Origin: Taibaiella sp. KBW10 | Lineage (GTDB): Bacteria > Bacteroidota > Bacteroidia > Chitinophagales > Chitinophagaceae | Length of the DNA stretch: 64,000 bases | Assembly: GCF_003852495.1 (NCBI RefSeq) | Contig: NZ_QAJI01000007.1 | Location: 167,863-231,862, forward strand | Reading direction: 5' to 3' | Shown here: one piece after another, positions 37,195-47,500 of the stretch | Position numbering within the stretch: position 1 is the stretch's first letter | Layout: each line of letters starts with the position of its first letter | The notes under the pieces: model-generated | The model's input: the letters and a program-made list of their open reading frames with translations, nothing else | Told to the model about the DNA's origin: nothing | The model's database searches: none | Made by a program: the position numbers and the translations under genes

Positions 37195-37875
37195 CTACCC
37201 TATTTCGACAAATCCGGCAAGCACTTTTTCTTCCTTTATCCTGATATATTTTCCGCTGTTTTCGATAAGGGAAAGAAGCCCCCATTCCGCAAAAACCTTG
37301 AATACCGTTTCATAAGTGGTCGCGGCATAGGCTGCAATGTCCTGGCGTGTTACCGACAAGCGGATAAAACCATCAGCAGAAACCCCAAACCTATTTTTAA
37401 AATCGAGCAAAGCCTGAGCAATACGCCCCTTAACCGGCATATGCGCGAAGTCGCTCATTCTTTGCTCTGTTTTTTGCAACTCGGCGGCATAAAACTGCAT
37501 CAGACTATAGGCAAAAGATCCATTGGCCTTCAGACTGGCCTCAATATGGGCATTAGGAATAAAACACACAGTGGTCGGCGCCAATGCGGTGGCCGTCGCC
37601 GTATACGCTTTACCCTGAAATCCCCTGATCCCCAAAATATCCTTATCCGCTACCCAACGCATGATCAATTCTTTTCCATTCCATTTACGGTGCACTTTCA
37701 GGGCTCCTTCCAGGGTAAAATACATACCGGTTACGGGATCGCCTTCTTCAAATAAAGTCGCTCCTTTCTTGAATTGCAGCGTCTGTTTTTTGAGTGCTGT
37801 CAATGCGGACCATTCCGGAACACAATGAGCACATAGTAAGCAGGCAGAGGTATTGCATAAACCGACGTGCTTCAT
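37195..37875 (-). CDS. Crp/Fnr family regulator with FNR-like cysteines
   Basis: A 226-residue regulator with a cNMP-binding-like sensor (about 25-130) and a C-terminal winged helix (RLSVTRQDIAAYAATTYETVFKVFAEW, about 168-194). The N-terminus carries Cys7, Cys12, Cys15 and Cys18. A further Cys104 in TVCFIP lies where E. coli FNR has Cys122. This suggests an Fe-S oxygen or NO sensor; the exact spacing (C-x4-C-x2-C-x2-C) differs from FNR. It is divergent from the ClC gene with about 105 bp between, where two dyad boxes lie. Autoregulation and control of clc-hpp are inferred. Confidence 0.85.
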   Translation of the reverse strand: MKHVGLCNTSACLLCAHCVPEWSALTALKKQTLQFKKGATLFEEGDPVTGMYFTLEGALKVHRKWNGKELIMRWVADKDILGIRGFQGKAYTATATALAPTTVCFIPNAHIEASLKANGSFAYSLMQFYAAELQKTEQRMSDFAHMPVKGRIAQALLDFKNRFGVSADGFIRLSVTRQDIAAYAATTYETVFKVFAEWGLLSLIENSGKYIRIKEEKVLAGFVEIG

Positions 37876-37952
37876 AATATTGTTTATATTATATTAAAAT
37901 GATTAAAAAGCAAAAATAACTAACATTTTATATTGTTTATACAATACTTTTG
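37875..37952. promoter_or_regulatory. Divergent promoters with two TATTGTTTATA boxes
   Basis: The 11-mer TATTGTTTATA occurs at 37878-37888 and 37931-37941, 53 bp apart, about five helical turns. Each lies in a dyad: TAATAT-N5-ATATTA (37875-37891) and ATTGT-TTAT-ACAAT (37932-37945). The rightward -7 TACTTTTG (37945-37952) touches the second dyad. The leftward -7 TATTTTTG (37911-37918) has its TTG inside the same dyad (37942-37944). The first dyad overlaps the regulator's start codon. Likely operators of the FNR-like protein. Confidence 0.55.
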
Positions 37953-37979
37953 CAAAAAATATGATCGGTTTAATGTATT

Positions 37980-39269
37980 ATGAGAAAGAAAATAATTACG
38001 CATCACTATTTTAAATTATGCCTTTATGCCCTGTTCATCGGGCTGATCGCCACGCTCCTCGCCTGCTCTCTCAAAGCGCTTACGGCAACATACCAGGATA
38101 AAATCTTCGAAAAAGTATCTCATACGGCTCCTTTGCTGTATATCCTCTTACCTTCCATCGGTATTACCCTGATTTATTTTCTCCGTAAGTATGCCTTTAA
38201 AAACAAGAAGAACACCGGCATCAGGGAGATTTACACGACACTGGAAACCCGAAAGAATTACCTCCCTTTCTTTAAAATACCCTCTCATTATATCAATGGC
38301 TTTCTAACCGTTATTTTCGGGGGTTCGACCGGTATAGAAGTCTCTACGGTTGTGGCCACAGCCACTGTGGGCGCGGTAACGCATCAGCACGGAAAGGCCG
38401 CACAGGTGTATAAAAAAGAATTGATCTGTGCCGGGGTGGCTGCAGGCATTACTGCTTTATTTGGCAATCCTCTAGCAGGCTTACTTTTTGCTGTTGAGGT
38501 TATTTCGGGAAAAGTAAGTAAACCTATACTGATCAGTTGTGGTAGCGCTGTGCTGATTTCCGGGCTGACGATGTATTATTTAGGCACCCAACCCTTATTA
38601 CCTTTTACGGTGCAGCAATGGCACTTGCAGGCACTACCCTTTATTGTCATACTCAGTATTTTATCGGCTTTGCTAGCGGTTTATTTCACCCGGATAGTGA
38701 TCCTGATCAAGGGGCTTTTCTCGCGGATCAGCAATAATTTTATAAGGGTCAATATGGGTGCAATACTGGTGGGCGGACTGATCTTCCTGCTGCCTTACTT
38801 GTATGGAGACAGCTACCGTGGTCTTATCGAACTGCTTCATCATACAGACAAATATTCCTTTACCCTTGGATTTGGATTTATGTTGCTGGCTTTGGTATTG
38901 CTGAAGCCACTAGCCGCCTCCCTCACTTTAGGTGCGGGTGGCGATGGCGGAGTATTTGCACCGGGCATTGTATCGGGTGCTTTCCTCGGTATCCTTTTTG
39001 CAAGCGCCTGCAATTATTACCTGCATACGCAACTGATTGTCCTTAATTTTGCCCTGATCGGTATTGCCGCTACCCTATCTGCAGCCATACATGCGCCTTT
39101 GACTGCTTTATCGCTTACCTGTTACCTGGTACAGGGCGGGTACTTACTCTTCGTTCCGATCCTGATCGCCGCTTTTGTGGGTAAAATAGTTGCTCAAAAA
39201 CTGCTGCCTTATACCGTATATACTTATAAAGCGTCGCAGCCGGCAAGCGTACCGCTAGGCCGCACCTAG
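37980..39269 (+). CDS. ClC-family anion channel/transporter
   Basis: A 429-residue ClC protein with about ten membrane segments. The third anion-site motif is canonical (GGDGGVFAPG, GxFxP). The second reads TGIEVS where CLC-ec1 has GREGP, keeping the gating Glu but losing Gly-Pro. The first reads KNTGIRE where GSGIP is expected. These are selectivity loops, so the ion may not be chloride. No CBS domains. It heads a rightward pair with the HPP-family gene and is divergent from the FNR-like regulator. It could exchange nitrate or another anion; this is speculation from context. Confidence 0.88.
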   Translation: MRKKIITHHYFKLCLYALFIGLIATLLACSLKALTATYQDKIFEKVSHTAPLLYILLPSIGITLIYFLRKYAFKNKKNTGIREIYTTLETRKNYLPFFKIPSHYINGFLTVIFGGSTGIEVSTVVATATVGAVTHQHGKAAQVYKKELICAGVAAGITALFGNPLAGLLFAVEVISGKVSKPILISCGSAVLISGLTMYYLGTQPLLPFTVQQWHLQALPFIVILSILSALLAVYFTRIVILIKGLFSRISNNFIRVNMGAILVGGLIFLLPYLYGDSYRGLIELLHHTDKYSFTLGFGFMLLALVLLKPLAASLTLGAGGDGGVFAPGIVSGAFLGILFASACNYYLHTQLIVLNFALIGIAATLSAAIHAPLTALSLTCYLVQGGYLLFVPILIAAFVGKIVAQKLLPYTVYTYKASQPASVPLGRT

Positions 39270-39357
39270 ACGAATGCTGCTTCATACCGGAATTACCGTT
39301 TGTGGCAGGATTCCGAAAATATTATTTTTACATTTTAATCCTATACAGATCACATTC

Positions 39358-39948
39358 ATGAAAGATAAATTGAAAAGAGGTGCCCGGATTACCCGGTATT
39401 GGGTGTACAAAGAAACCCTGATCGACAAGAAGGAACATCTATGGTCTTTTCTGGGGGCCTTTACCGGTATTTTACTGATTACCTTATTCCAGGAAAAGCT
39501 CTTGTTTTCCAGACTAGAAAATGTGTTCCTTATCGGTTCTTTCGGAGCCAGTTGTGTCTTAATCTATGGTGCCATACAAAGTCCGTTGGCGCAACCGAGA
39601 AACCTGATTGGCGGACATGTGATCTCTGCCATCGTGGGCGTAAGCATCTTCAAGTTGTTTCCCGATTGGATATGGCTGGCTGCTCCTTTGGCGGTAAGTT
39701 TATCAATCGTATGTATGCAGATCACGAAAACCTTACATCCTCCCGGTGGTGCCACAGCACTGATTGCAGTAACCGGTACCGGCCGGGTTCAGGAACTGGG
39801 CTATTTTTATGTGCTCAGCCCCGTTTTATCGGGCTGCCTGATCTTGCTGATCGTGGCTTTGGTCTTTAATAACCTGACCCCGAATAGAGAATATCCTACC
39901 AATTCCCGTTTTACAAGGCTGATCAAAAAGCGAAGGAAGCCAGAATAA
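39358..39948 (+). CDS. HPP family membrane protein
   Basis: A 196-residue protein with four to five membrane segments and the naming signature LHPPGGATAL near residue 130. Some HPP proteins are nitrite transporters of cyanobacteria and chloroplasts. It is preferred to start at 39358 (MKDKLKRGARITRYW); an in-frame ATG from 39274 would add a non-conserved tail. It follows the ClC gene by about 90 bp on the same strand and is probably co-transcribed. A role in nitrite or nitrate movement under FNR-type control would be consistent, but no nitrate reductase is in the window. Confidence 0.85.
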   Translation: MKDKLKRGARITRYWVYKETLIDKKEHLWSFLGAFTGILLITLFQEKLLFSRLENVFLIGSFGASCVLIYGAIQSPLAQPRNLIGGHVISAIVGVSIFKLFPDWIWLAAPLAVSLSIVCMQITKTLHPPGGATALIAVTGTGRVQELGYFYVLSPVLSGCLILLIVALVFNNLTPNREYPTNSRFTRLIKKRRKPE

Positions 39949-39969
39949 ATAAAGTGTGTACACTTTATT
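39948..39969 (+). terminator. Weak hairpin at the end of the HPP gene
   Basis: AATAAAGTGT and ACACTTTATT form a ten-base arm palindrome with a two-base centre, beginning in the stop codon. AT-rich and without a strong T-run; a weak terminator at best. Confidence 0.4.
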
Positions 39970-40364
39970 ACAGGTGAAAAACCGATATGGTGCACAAAGT
40001 TTCTTCAAACAATTGCGCTATAAATGATATAAACCACACAAGTCTTTAGTTTCCCAAAAGTGATTGTGTTTTTCAATAAAATGCTTGTCATGATTCTTCT
40101 GTTTGTATGTAAAAAAGGCATCAATTCAAAAGCGCATTTATCTTAGAATAAAAAAAATATATGGAATTAAAATTTTCATATATTTGTGATATATACAAAA
40201 AAATGATGCCGCTATACATGAAGAATCCTGATTCTATCATTTTTTGATCAACTATTAAAACTGGGCATATGGAGTTATGCACCAGCATAGTAAACAGAAA
40301 AATTGTGACTAGAAGAAGACGTATTAGTAAATCCGTATTGCTCACAATCTAAAAAGTTTAAACT
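39970..40364. other. Non-coding interval before the metalloprotease gene
   Basis: About 395 bp without a convincing gene. A TATATTTG at 40179-40186 matches the -7 consensus on the plus strand, about 180 bp before the protease ATG, and could be its promoter with a long leader. The AT-rich reverse-strand open frame here has no family resemblance. Confidence 0.4.
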
Positions 40365-42620
40365 ATGAACAAAATTTTCTACACCCTTACAGGCATTGCT
40401 TTATGCCTTATGGCTGCACCAGGTATTTCTTCAGCGCAATCCTCCGGAAATAGTTTCAGGGACAGGTATTACAGAGAGGGCAGTTATTTTTTTGACGATA
40501 TTACAAAAATAAGATTACCCGAACTATTCACCATCTATAAGGCCGAGTTTGGCCTGGGCCAGGATGACGACATGGTGCAAACCAACAATGTCGTTACAGA
40601 CCAAGGTCAGTTTACCACTAAATATGAGCATTATCATAAAGGTATTCCGGTAGAAGGATCCATGATCAATGTGATCGGAAGCAAAGGTATTGCACAATAC
40701 GCTAACGGTTTTTTAGTAACGGAACTCAATATAGACAACAGTAACATTATCCCGGTACAGCAGGCGATAGACGCCGCCATTCAATATGTGGGGGCGACAA
40801 CCTATCTTTGGCAAGATCCTTTATTAGAAGATGAATTAAAGGCGGAAAGTGGAGACCCTGATGCGACTAACTTTCCGAAAACAGCCGATTTAATCATCAC
40901 CAAAAAACGAGGGGAGCAATATACAGCCGATGCCCGTAATTATCAGCTCTGTTACCGGGTGGTGATTCATGCCCTAAATCCTTCCTCTGTTACCGATGTT
41001 TATGTAGATGCCAACACGGGAGCGCTATATACATCACAAAATGCGCTGGAACATGATTATACGGCTACGGGTACCCAATGGACCTGGTATAATGGCTGGC
41101 ATAATAATATAAAAACCAGGAGTTGCGGCAGCTGTTTTAACTTTTGGCTGCATGATGTAGATAGAAATATTTTCACTACGAAATATGGGGTTAATCCCTG
41201 GAATAAGGGGTCTTATAATAAAGACAACAACAACAATTGGGTAGAAAATGATACAAAAACGGCCTCCTCTGCCCACTGGGCTTTAGAACGCGCCTGGGAG
41301 TATTACATTAACAGACATGGCCGTTGGGGCACTAACTATGGGGGCAAAAGGGTTCATGTACAAACCGCAGCCTCCGGCATTTTGGGTACAAGCGCCAATG
41401 CCGGCTATCTTGATGCCAATGGCAATGATAACATCTATCTGAGTAATGATGGCAGTTATCCCGGTTCGGGCTCTGCAGGTGGCGCAGGATACAGCATGGC
41501 CGCTTTAGACATAATGGGTCATGAATATAACCATGGTATGATTAAAGCCAGTTCTGCACTGGGCTCTTTGGGAGATCTGGAAGCGAAGGCATTAAATGAG
41601 GGATATTCTGACATTTTCGGCAATAGAATTGAGCGTTATACGCTTGGCACTACCGATTGGAGTATTGGGGAAGCTACCGGCTGGCTTGTACGCTATCTCG
41701 ACAATCCGCATAACGACATCCCTACCCCTTCTCCTGCACGTTACCTGGAGCCGGGATACTGGAATGCTAGTGCTTATCATAATGCGGGAGGCGTAATTCG
41801 CAAATGGTTTTACTTACTGGCAAACGGCGGTACTTTTGGTGGCCAAACGGTATCTGCAGTGGGTTTAGAGACGGCCGATGATATCGCTTACATTACGTAT
41901 AACTGGTGGTTGTGGAGCAATGTAAAATATCTGGAGGCGGCCAATCAGACCGTTCATGCCACGGTTGCGCATTGGGGCCGCTGCTCTCAACAGCACAAAC
42001 AAGTGGTGAAAGCATTTAGAGCTGTAGGTCTGAATGTACCCATACCTCTTTGTTTTAAGATTGACATTGATGGTCCTGTTATCCTACAACCTTCAGAAAG
42101 CGCTGTATTTAAAGTAAGATTAAATGAGATATCAGATCCCAATGGCCAATACTCATGGGATATACCTTCTTCATGGAATGCTGTGGCACAAGGTAATACC
42201 TTAACCTTAAACAGCGCGAACAGCATAGAATCCCGTGAAATTTCCGCAAAGTATACTGCTGCAGACGGAACGGTAAGCAAAGCAAGCATGGTCGTTCACT
42301 TTAGTGATGTACCATGGCAGCCGACCAATAATATGCCGGTGAGCCCCGTAAGCGGTCAATTAGAATTATTACCGGAGCAAATTGATGCGATCAATATCTA
42401 TCCTAATCCGGCAACCAATACGGTTACGATCAGCATTAAAGGATTCACCGATAAAGCAAACTTAGAGATATATGACCTCGCAGGCAGAATCATAAAATCT
42501 GAAATATTAAGCGTAGAAAAAACTAATATCGATATTTCTGGTATAACCGAGGGTATCTATCTTATAAAACTGAACATAAACGGACATATGCAGACTAAAA
42601 AACTAAGCATTATTCGTTAA
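40365..42620 (+). CDS. Thermolysin-like M4 metallopeptidase with T9SS sorting domain
   Basis: A 751-residue secreted zinc protease. A signal peptide (about 1-25, ending ISSAQ) precedes an N-terminal FTP/PepSY-type propeptide (about 40-225). The catalytic domain has the zinc motif MGHEYNHGMI (HExxH, about residue 387) and the third ligand in ALNEGYSDIFG (about 410). A His-Gly-rich active-site stretch (AYHNAGGVIRKWFY) is also present. The C-terminal T9SS type A domain starts near residue 672 with IYPNPATNTV. A role in extracellular protein degradation is well supported by the family. It has its own terminator. Confidence 0.93.
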   Translation: MNKIFYTLTGIALCLMAAPGISSAQSSGNSFRDRYYREGSYFFDDITKIRLPELFTIYKAEFGLGQDDDMVQTNNVVTDQGQFTTKYEHYHKGIPVEGSMINVIGSKGIAQYANGFLVTELNIDNSNIIPVQQAIDAAIQYVGATTYLWQDPLLEDELKAESGDPDATNFPKTADLIITKKRGEQYTADARNYQLCYRVVIHALNPSSVTDVYVDANTGALYTSQNALEHDYTATGTQWTWYNGWHNNIKTRSCGSCFNFWLHDVDRNIFTTKYGVNPWNKGSYNKDNNNNWVENDTKTASSAHWALERAWEYYINRHGRWGTNYGGKRVHVQTAASGILGTSANAGYLDANGNDNIYLSNDGSYPGSGSAGGAGYSMAALDIMGHEYNHGMIKASSALGSLGDLEAKALNEGYSDIFGNRIERYTLGTTDWSIGEATGWLVRYLDNPHNDIPTPSPARYLEPGYWNASAYHNAGGVIRKWFYLLANGGTFGGQTVSAVGLETADDIAYITYNWWLWSNVKYLEAANQTVHATVAHWGRCSQQHKQVVKAFRAVGLNVPIPLCFKIDIDGPVILQPSESAVFKVRLNEISDPNGQYSWDIPSSWNAVAQGNTLTLNSANSIESREISAKYTAADGTVSKASMVVHFSDVPWQPTNNMPVSPVSGQLELLPEQIDAINIYPNPATNTVTISIKGFTDKANLEIYDLAGRIIKSEILSVEKTNIDISGITEGIYLIKLNINGHMQTKKLSIIR

Positions 42621-42636
42621 TCTAAATATTAAATAT

Positions 42637-42668
42637 AAGGATGCTGTTTATCCCTAAACAGCATCCTT
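42637..42668 (+). terminator. Terminator after the M4 peptidase gene
   Basis: Arms AAGGATGCTGTTTA (42637-42650) and TAAACAGCATCCTT (42655-42668) pair perfectly around TCCC, followed by ATTTAA. It lies 17 bp after the protease stop. Confidence 0.85.
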
Positions 42669-42685
42669 ATTTAATCACATACACT

Positions 42686-43309
42686 ATGAAAAACTATTCC
42701 CTTACCTTTTTGATTTTATTATGTACACTCAATAGCTCTGCTCAAAAGAACGGCATAGAAATAGGAGCCGCGGGATATACTTTTTATCAGATAACGGAGC
42801 AACAAAAGGATTTGATTAATGTCGCCAGCCTCGGATACAACAGGCATATCCATAAAAAATGGTTTGCTTTTTTACAGTATAACAAATTACCTATTAAGGG
42901 TTGGCTTTTAGTACAGGAGCGTCCCGGTTTGGCTAAAGAATCGGTGCAAAAACTAACGAGCAGAAATAAATATAATTACTTTGATCTTGGCATGCGGTAT
43001 CAGGTATACCAAGTGAAGCAACATCACCTTTCTATATCCGGAGGCCTGTCTTTCGCCTATGGAACAAACAGTTACCTCCTAAACGTTATATGGACAGAAC
43101 CAGAACCCGGTGAACCTTACGGACATCCCATAGACGCCCAAGTCCAAACAAAGAAAGAGGGCTATATAGGCGGATTATTGGGTTTTCGCTATGATTACCG
43201 TTTATGGAAAAACCGTATTAATTTAGGTGCGGGTATTACAGCACGCGCATACACCCGGGACTTTCCCTTTCAGATAAACTATGGTATACATGCAGGCTAT
43301 AATTTCTAA
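42686..43309 (+). CDS. Putative outer-membrane beta-barrel protein
   Basis: A 207-residue protein with a signal peptide (MKNYSLTFLILLCTLNSSAQ) and regular amphipathic strands. It ends in an aromatic residue (YGIHAGYNF), as beta-barrels commonly do. There is no enzyme motif and I do not recognise a family. The start at 42686 gives the signal peptide; in-frame codons from 42641 lie inside the upstream terminator hairpin. It is convergent with the FAD oxidoreductase gene. Function unknown. Confidence 0.65.
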   Translation: MKNYSLTFLILLCTLNSSAQKNGIEIGAAGYTFYQITEQQKDLINVASLGYNRHIHKKWFAFLQYNKLPIKGWLLVQERPGLAKESVQKLTSRNKYNYFDLGMRYQVYQVKQHHLSISGGLSFAYGTNSYLLNVIWTEPEPGEPYGHPIDAQVQTKKEGYIGGLLGFRYDYRLWKNRINLGAGITARAYTRDFPFQINYGIHAGYNF

Positions 43310-43337
43310 TTTTTTTGCAAACACGACTGGTTAACGC

Positions 43338-44504
43338 TTAACCGAGTATAGCGGACACATGATGCTGTGCAAAACCTGCCGCTGTGGTCATTCCTTTACC
43401 ACCAATACCCGTCACAATATGAATGCGATCGCCTATGGTATGGCAGAATATTTCGTCTTCATGCTGGGCATAAAAACCGGTCCAGTTCTGGGCTATGGCC
43501 CAATTATCGAGTTGCATGATCTTCTTTGCTTCCCGTAACATCACCTCATTTATAGCCATATCATTATAAAATATGTTCAGGTCGTCTTGCTCCTGAATAG
43601 GAGCATACTGATGCGAATCTCCAATGATTACGCTACCGTCTATACGTTGTTTGAACAGAATATGGATTCCATACGCAGCGCAATCGGCGGGCACTTCGGC
43701 AGGATCTAACAAGGCATAACTGTCGCAGCTGCTAAAGCTCTCGTATCGTCTTATGCTTAGTCCGGTAAGAATATTGCCGGGCAATTTTGTGTGCTGCTGG
43801 GGATAGGTAGCCATCATATTCAGTTTGGAAACGATCAGCCCGCTACCGGCAAAGACTTCGGGAAACAAGAGTTTAAACTCCCGGCCCGAGCAGATAAAAC
43901 AATGCGCTGCTTTGTATTCTTTTTTGTCTGATACTTGTACGGTTACTGCTGTGCCGTTTTGCGCAACATCTACTACCGGACAATTATTGCGGTGCACAAA
44001 CCGGTCTTCAAATTTAAAACTCAAATACTCCAGTACCCGATGGATCAGCACTTCCGGTTCTGCGGAAACTTCCTGTGGAAAGAACAAAGCACCGGCCGCA
44101 TAGTCTTTTTGCAGCATCGGATAATGTGCTAAAGCTTCTGCTGCGGTCCATAAAGAAGATTGATAATCTTCTGCTGCAAACTTCTGCTGCAATTCTTCCA
44201 GCACTGTCATCTCCTGCTCATTACTGGCGATATAACAGGTGCCGTTAGGGCGAATCCCGATGTTAAATTCCTGTTGAATTTCTTTATACAGTGCTGTGGC
44301 GATGCGGCCATACTGATGCCATTCGCTCCCGGGGACTAATCCCGAAGGCACAACCTGGCCAAAATTACGTACGGTAGCTTCCTGTGCTCTTTTATCTTTC
44401 TCTATAAGTAATACGGTCTTGCCTGCTTTCAAGGCATGGTAGGCATGAAAAACGCCCAAAGCGCCCGCGCCTACTACAATTAGGTCAAACTGATTTTGTA
44501 TCAT
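43338..44504 (-). CDS. TIGR03364-type FAD-dependent amine oxidoreductase (phosphonate locus)
   Basis: A 388-residue FAD enzyme of the D-amino-acid-oxidase/glycine-oxidase fold. The dinucleotide-binding VVGAGALGVFHAYHALKAGK is at residues 10-29, followed by VLLIEKD, and near the C-terminus HIVTGIGGKGMTTAAGF. It resembles the TIGR03364 group, which recurs beside phosphonate-degradation genes. Such enzymes are thought to oxidise 2-aminoethylphosphonate or its N-alkyl forms to phosphonoacetaldehyde. It is the last gene of the leftward arm, 72 bp after the LamG gene. The link to the PhnX-like hydrolase at 55268-55969 supports the assignment; the exact substrate is inference. Confidence 0.82.
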   Translation of the reverse strand: MIQNQFDLIVVGAGALGVFHAYHALKAGKTVLLIEKDKRAQEATVRNFGQVVPSGLVPGSEWHQYGRIATALYKEIQQEFNIGIRPNGTCYIASNEQEMTVLEELQQKFAAEDYQSSLWTAAEALAHYPMLQKDYAAGALFFPQEVSAEPEVLIHRVLEYLSFKFEDRFVHRNNCPVVDVAQNGTAVTVQVSDKKEYKAAHCFICSGREFKLLFPEVFAGSGLIVSKLNMMATYPQQHTKLPGNILTGLSIRRYESFSSCDSYALLDPAEVPADCAAYGIHILFKQRIDGSVIIGDSHQYAPIQEQDDLNIFYNDMAINEVMLREAKKIMQLDNWAIAQNWTGFYAQHEDEIFCHTIGDRIHIVTGIGGKGMTTAAGFAQHHVSAILG

Positions 44505-44576
44505 CTTTCTCTCTTGTTTTTAAAATAAGTATTACTGCCTTTCCCGTAGGAAAAGCAGTAATACCGGTAAAGTTGC

Positions 44577-47500
44577 TTAGTGTTGTATGATCAGTTTTTG
44601 TGTTCCTGATGTGCTTTCATTGCTGATCGTTACGAAATACATACCTGAAGGTAATGCATCGGTTGCGATCGTTACTTGTTCTTTTTGTGTGCGGGTTTCC
44701 AATACCACGATGCCCATATTATTGCGGATCACAATCACAGATGCTTTCGCTTCTTTAAGCTTTATTTGCAACTGATCTGCCGCCGGATTAGGATATAGTT
44801 TGAAATGAGCCGCAGCTACATTGTTAATAGCATTCGGTGCCGCAGTTCTGAAGGCATAAGGACCTTTCCATGGATTCAATCCCAAAGTACAGCTATCCTG
44901 AAGGTAAAATTCATAATCTGTATTATTGCTTAAGCCTCCAAAAGTATATTCTGCAGTACTAAGTGGTCCTACTTGTGTGCCACTTCCCAAAGGAAAGCCT
45001 GCAGTGCCATACACAACATTCCAACGGCTGGCGGTGCTACTCCAGCTGGCTTTTGCGCCGGTAGCGGTCACATTACTCATCACAATATTTTGTGCCGGAT
45101 TACAAGCTAAAGTAGTAAAGGTAAACGGTCCTGCCCATCCGCTGTTAGGGACGCTTGAATTACAGTTTGCTCTGATGTAGAAATCATAAGCAGTGTTGGG
45201 AGCTGCTGATGTAAGCTCGTATCTCTTTTGCGTTACATTGGTCTGGATGCCGAATGCCGGATTTCCAAAACCCTGGTTGCCCCAGCTCACAATATAATCC
45301 TGTGTTACCACACCATTATCTTGCCATTTCACGAGCAAAGAAGCATCGGTAATACTGTCTGCAGTAATGTTGTACGGTTGCGGACAGGTATTCAGGGTAG
45401 CAAAGTAAAAAGGTCCGACCCAGGCACTGCTATTTGTTGCATTACAAGAGTCCTTGATATAAAATTTATAGGTCTGAGCGGCATTTAGGTTGGTCAGGGT
45501 CATTGGACTGTTTGCCGGATAAACTTGTGTACCTGAACCTAAAGTAAAGCTGCTGTTGCCATACTCTATTGTATGCCCTGCTGCTGTAGAAGTCCAGCTG
45601 ATCGTCGCTGCGCCGGTATCTACATTACCAATACTTACGTTTTGTGGTGTGGCACATATTGGTGTCGAAAAATCAGCAAGCACAAAATGCTTTACACCCA
45701 AAGGTTGTTGTATATGCAGGATGCTGGTCGCTACCGTATGTACTGCAGGTGTTTGTATCCACAGGGTATCATCATTGGCTTTTCTGTTATACACATGCAG
45801 GTTTGCATTATTGGCTACTGCGTTCGGATAAGTACCGTAATGATACGCCATCTTATAACTTGCCGTTTTATTGCCGGCGGTAAATACCCCGAAATATTGA
45901 TTGGTACCACCCGGTTGTACGATGCCATTTGTATAGTTCGGTGCATTATTCATACGGTACAGGTGTAGTCCTGTGGCATTGGCTTCTACTGTATCTACGG
46001 ACAACTGTCCCATGGCATTACTGTTTAAGCTTAGGCCCACATTGTTCCAAGAAGCAGGATATATATTAATACTGGTATCTCCGATAGCTGCGCCGCTAAC
46101 GATTCTTTGCGGGCTATTCAACAAGGTTCCGTTGAATACAGTACCCGTACCGGCAAGATTAGTCAATACATTACCTGCTGGTTCATCCATGCGGTAATAA
46201 GCTAAAAGGTTGGTATCCGCTCCGTTTACTTTCTGGCACATATTTGCCCTGATTTCAGCTGCTGATAAGGCCTTGCGCCATATTTTCAATTCATCCATGG
46301 CACCTTTAAATTTAGGGCCATACACCCCGGTACCGTCCTGACCGAGGCGAATCGGCAGTGTACCATCAATCGTTTTACCCGAATCGGCCGAAATATTGAT
46401 CGGACTGCCCGCAGGTACACCGTTCAGATATGCCGTTAAATTGCCTCTTCTGTCTATTACCATCGCAATGTGGTTCCACTCTGAAGGATCCGGCACCGTA
46501 ATGTCATAATCTCTGCGGGTCCCCCCTACCGGCTTAAAGTTAAAACGTAAACTATTGCCGCCGTTCCAACACCAAAGGATGCCGGTATTTTGGCCATTGG
46601 CCCAGTTTTTATTCCCGATAAAAGAAGGGTCGCTGGAAGGATTATTAAACTTGATCCAGGTTTCCAGGGTCAGATCTGTAGTACCCATAGCACCGGATAA
46701 GGAATCACCGAGGTTTACATGTTCATTCGCCGCAGTACCTTGAAAACGCATGGCATAACCACTCCCATAAGTACTATAGTCAATTGCAGTCGTAAATGTA
46801 TAAGGTCCTGCCCAAGCACTGGCTCCCAAAATAGAGGCACAGGTATCCTGTACATAGAACTGATAACTGGTATTGCTTTGCAGATTATTCAGCAGATAAT
46901 TACCGGTACTGATATTTTGTACGGTGATACCACCTGCACCGGGCACAAAAGCACCGGTACCATAACTTATATTCCATCTGTTGGAACCGCCTGTTGTCCA
47001 GCCGAGCACCGCACTATTGGTACTTATGTTTTGTGCGTTCAGGGCAGAAGGGGTATTACAAGTCAGTGAGGTCACAAAACTTCCGATAATCAGTTCTTTT
47101 CTTGCGGTAATGGCTTGTTTGCTCAGGGTATTATTGGTGGTATTTTTAAGGGCAGTCCATAACATCCAAGTCGAATCGATTCCATAACGTTGAAACAGAT
47201 CGATACCGCCTTCAAAAGTATTTGCTGCAGGAAAATTGGTATAATCGTATACAAGCGCATAGCTGGCGGTATCCACTACCGGGAATACACCATAGTATAC
47301 ATTATTGGTACCGGGATTGGAAATACCTGTTGTGGTATTCGGCACGGCATTTACTTTATATAAATGGACGCCCACAGCACTATTGCTGATATTGTTGACC
47401 AATACATTTCCATTGGCTGCGGAACTTAAATTCAAAACCTGCCCGGCAAATGAGGCTCCGTAAAAATTGACGGCTTCATCTCCGATGGCAGCACCGCTGG

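Noticed and set aside
37168-37755. A 195-codon open frame opposite the FNR-like gene
   Set aside because: It mirrors the Crp/Fnr gene on the other strand, has no family motif, and its composition is that of a shadow frame.
40121-40345. A 74-codon hydrophobic open frame on the minus strand
   Set aside because: AT-rich stretch with Phe/Ile/Tyr bias from base composition; no recognisable family and no promoter; treated as non-coding.
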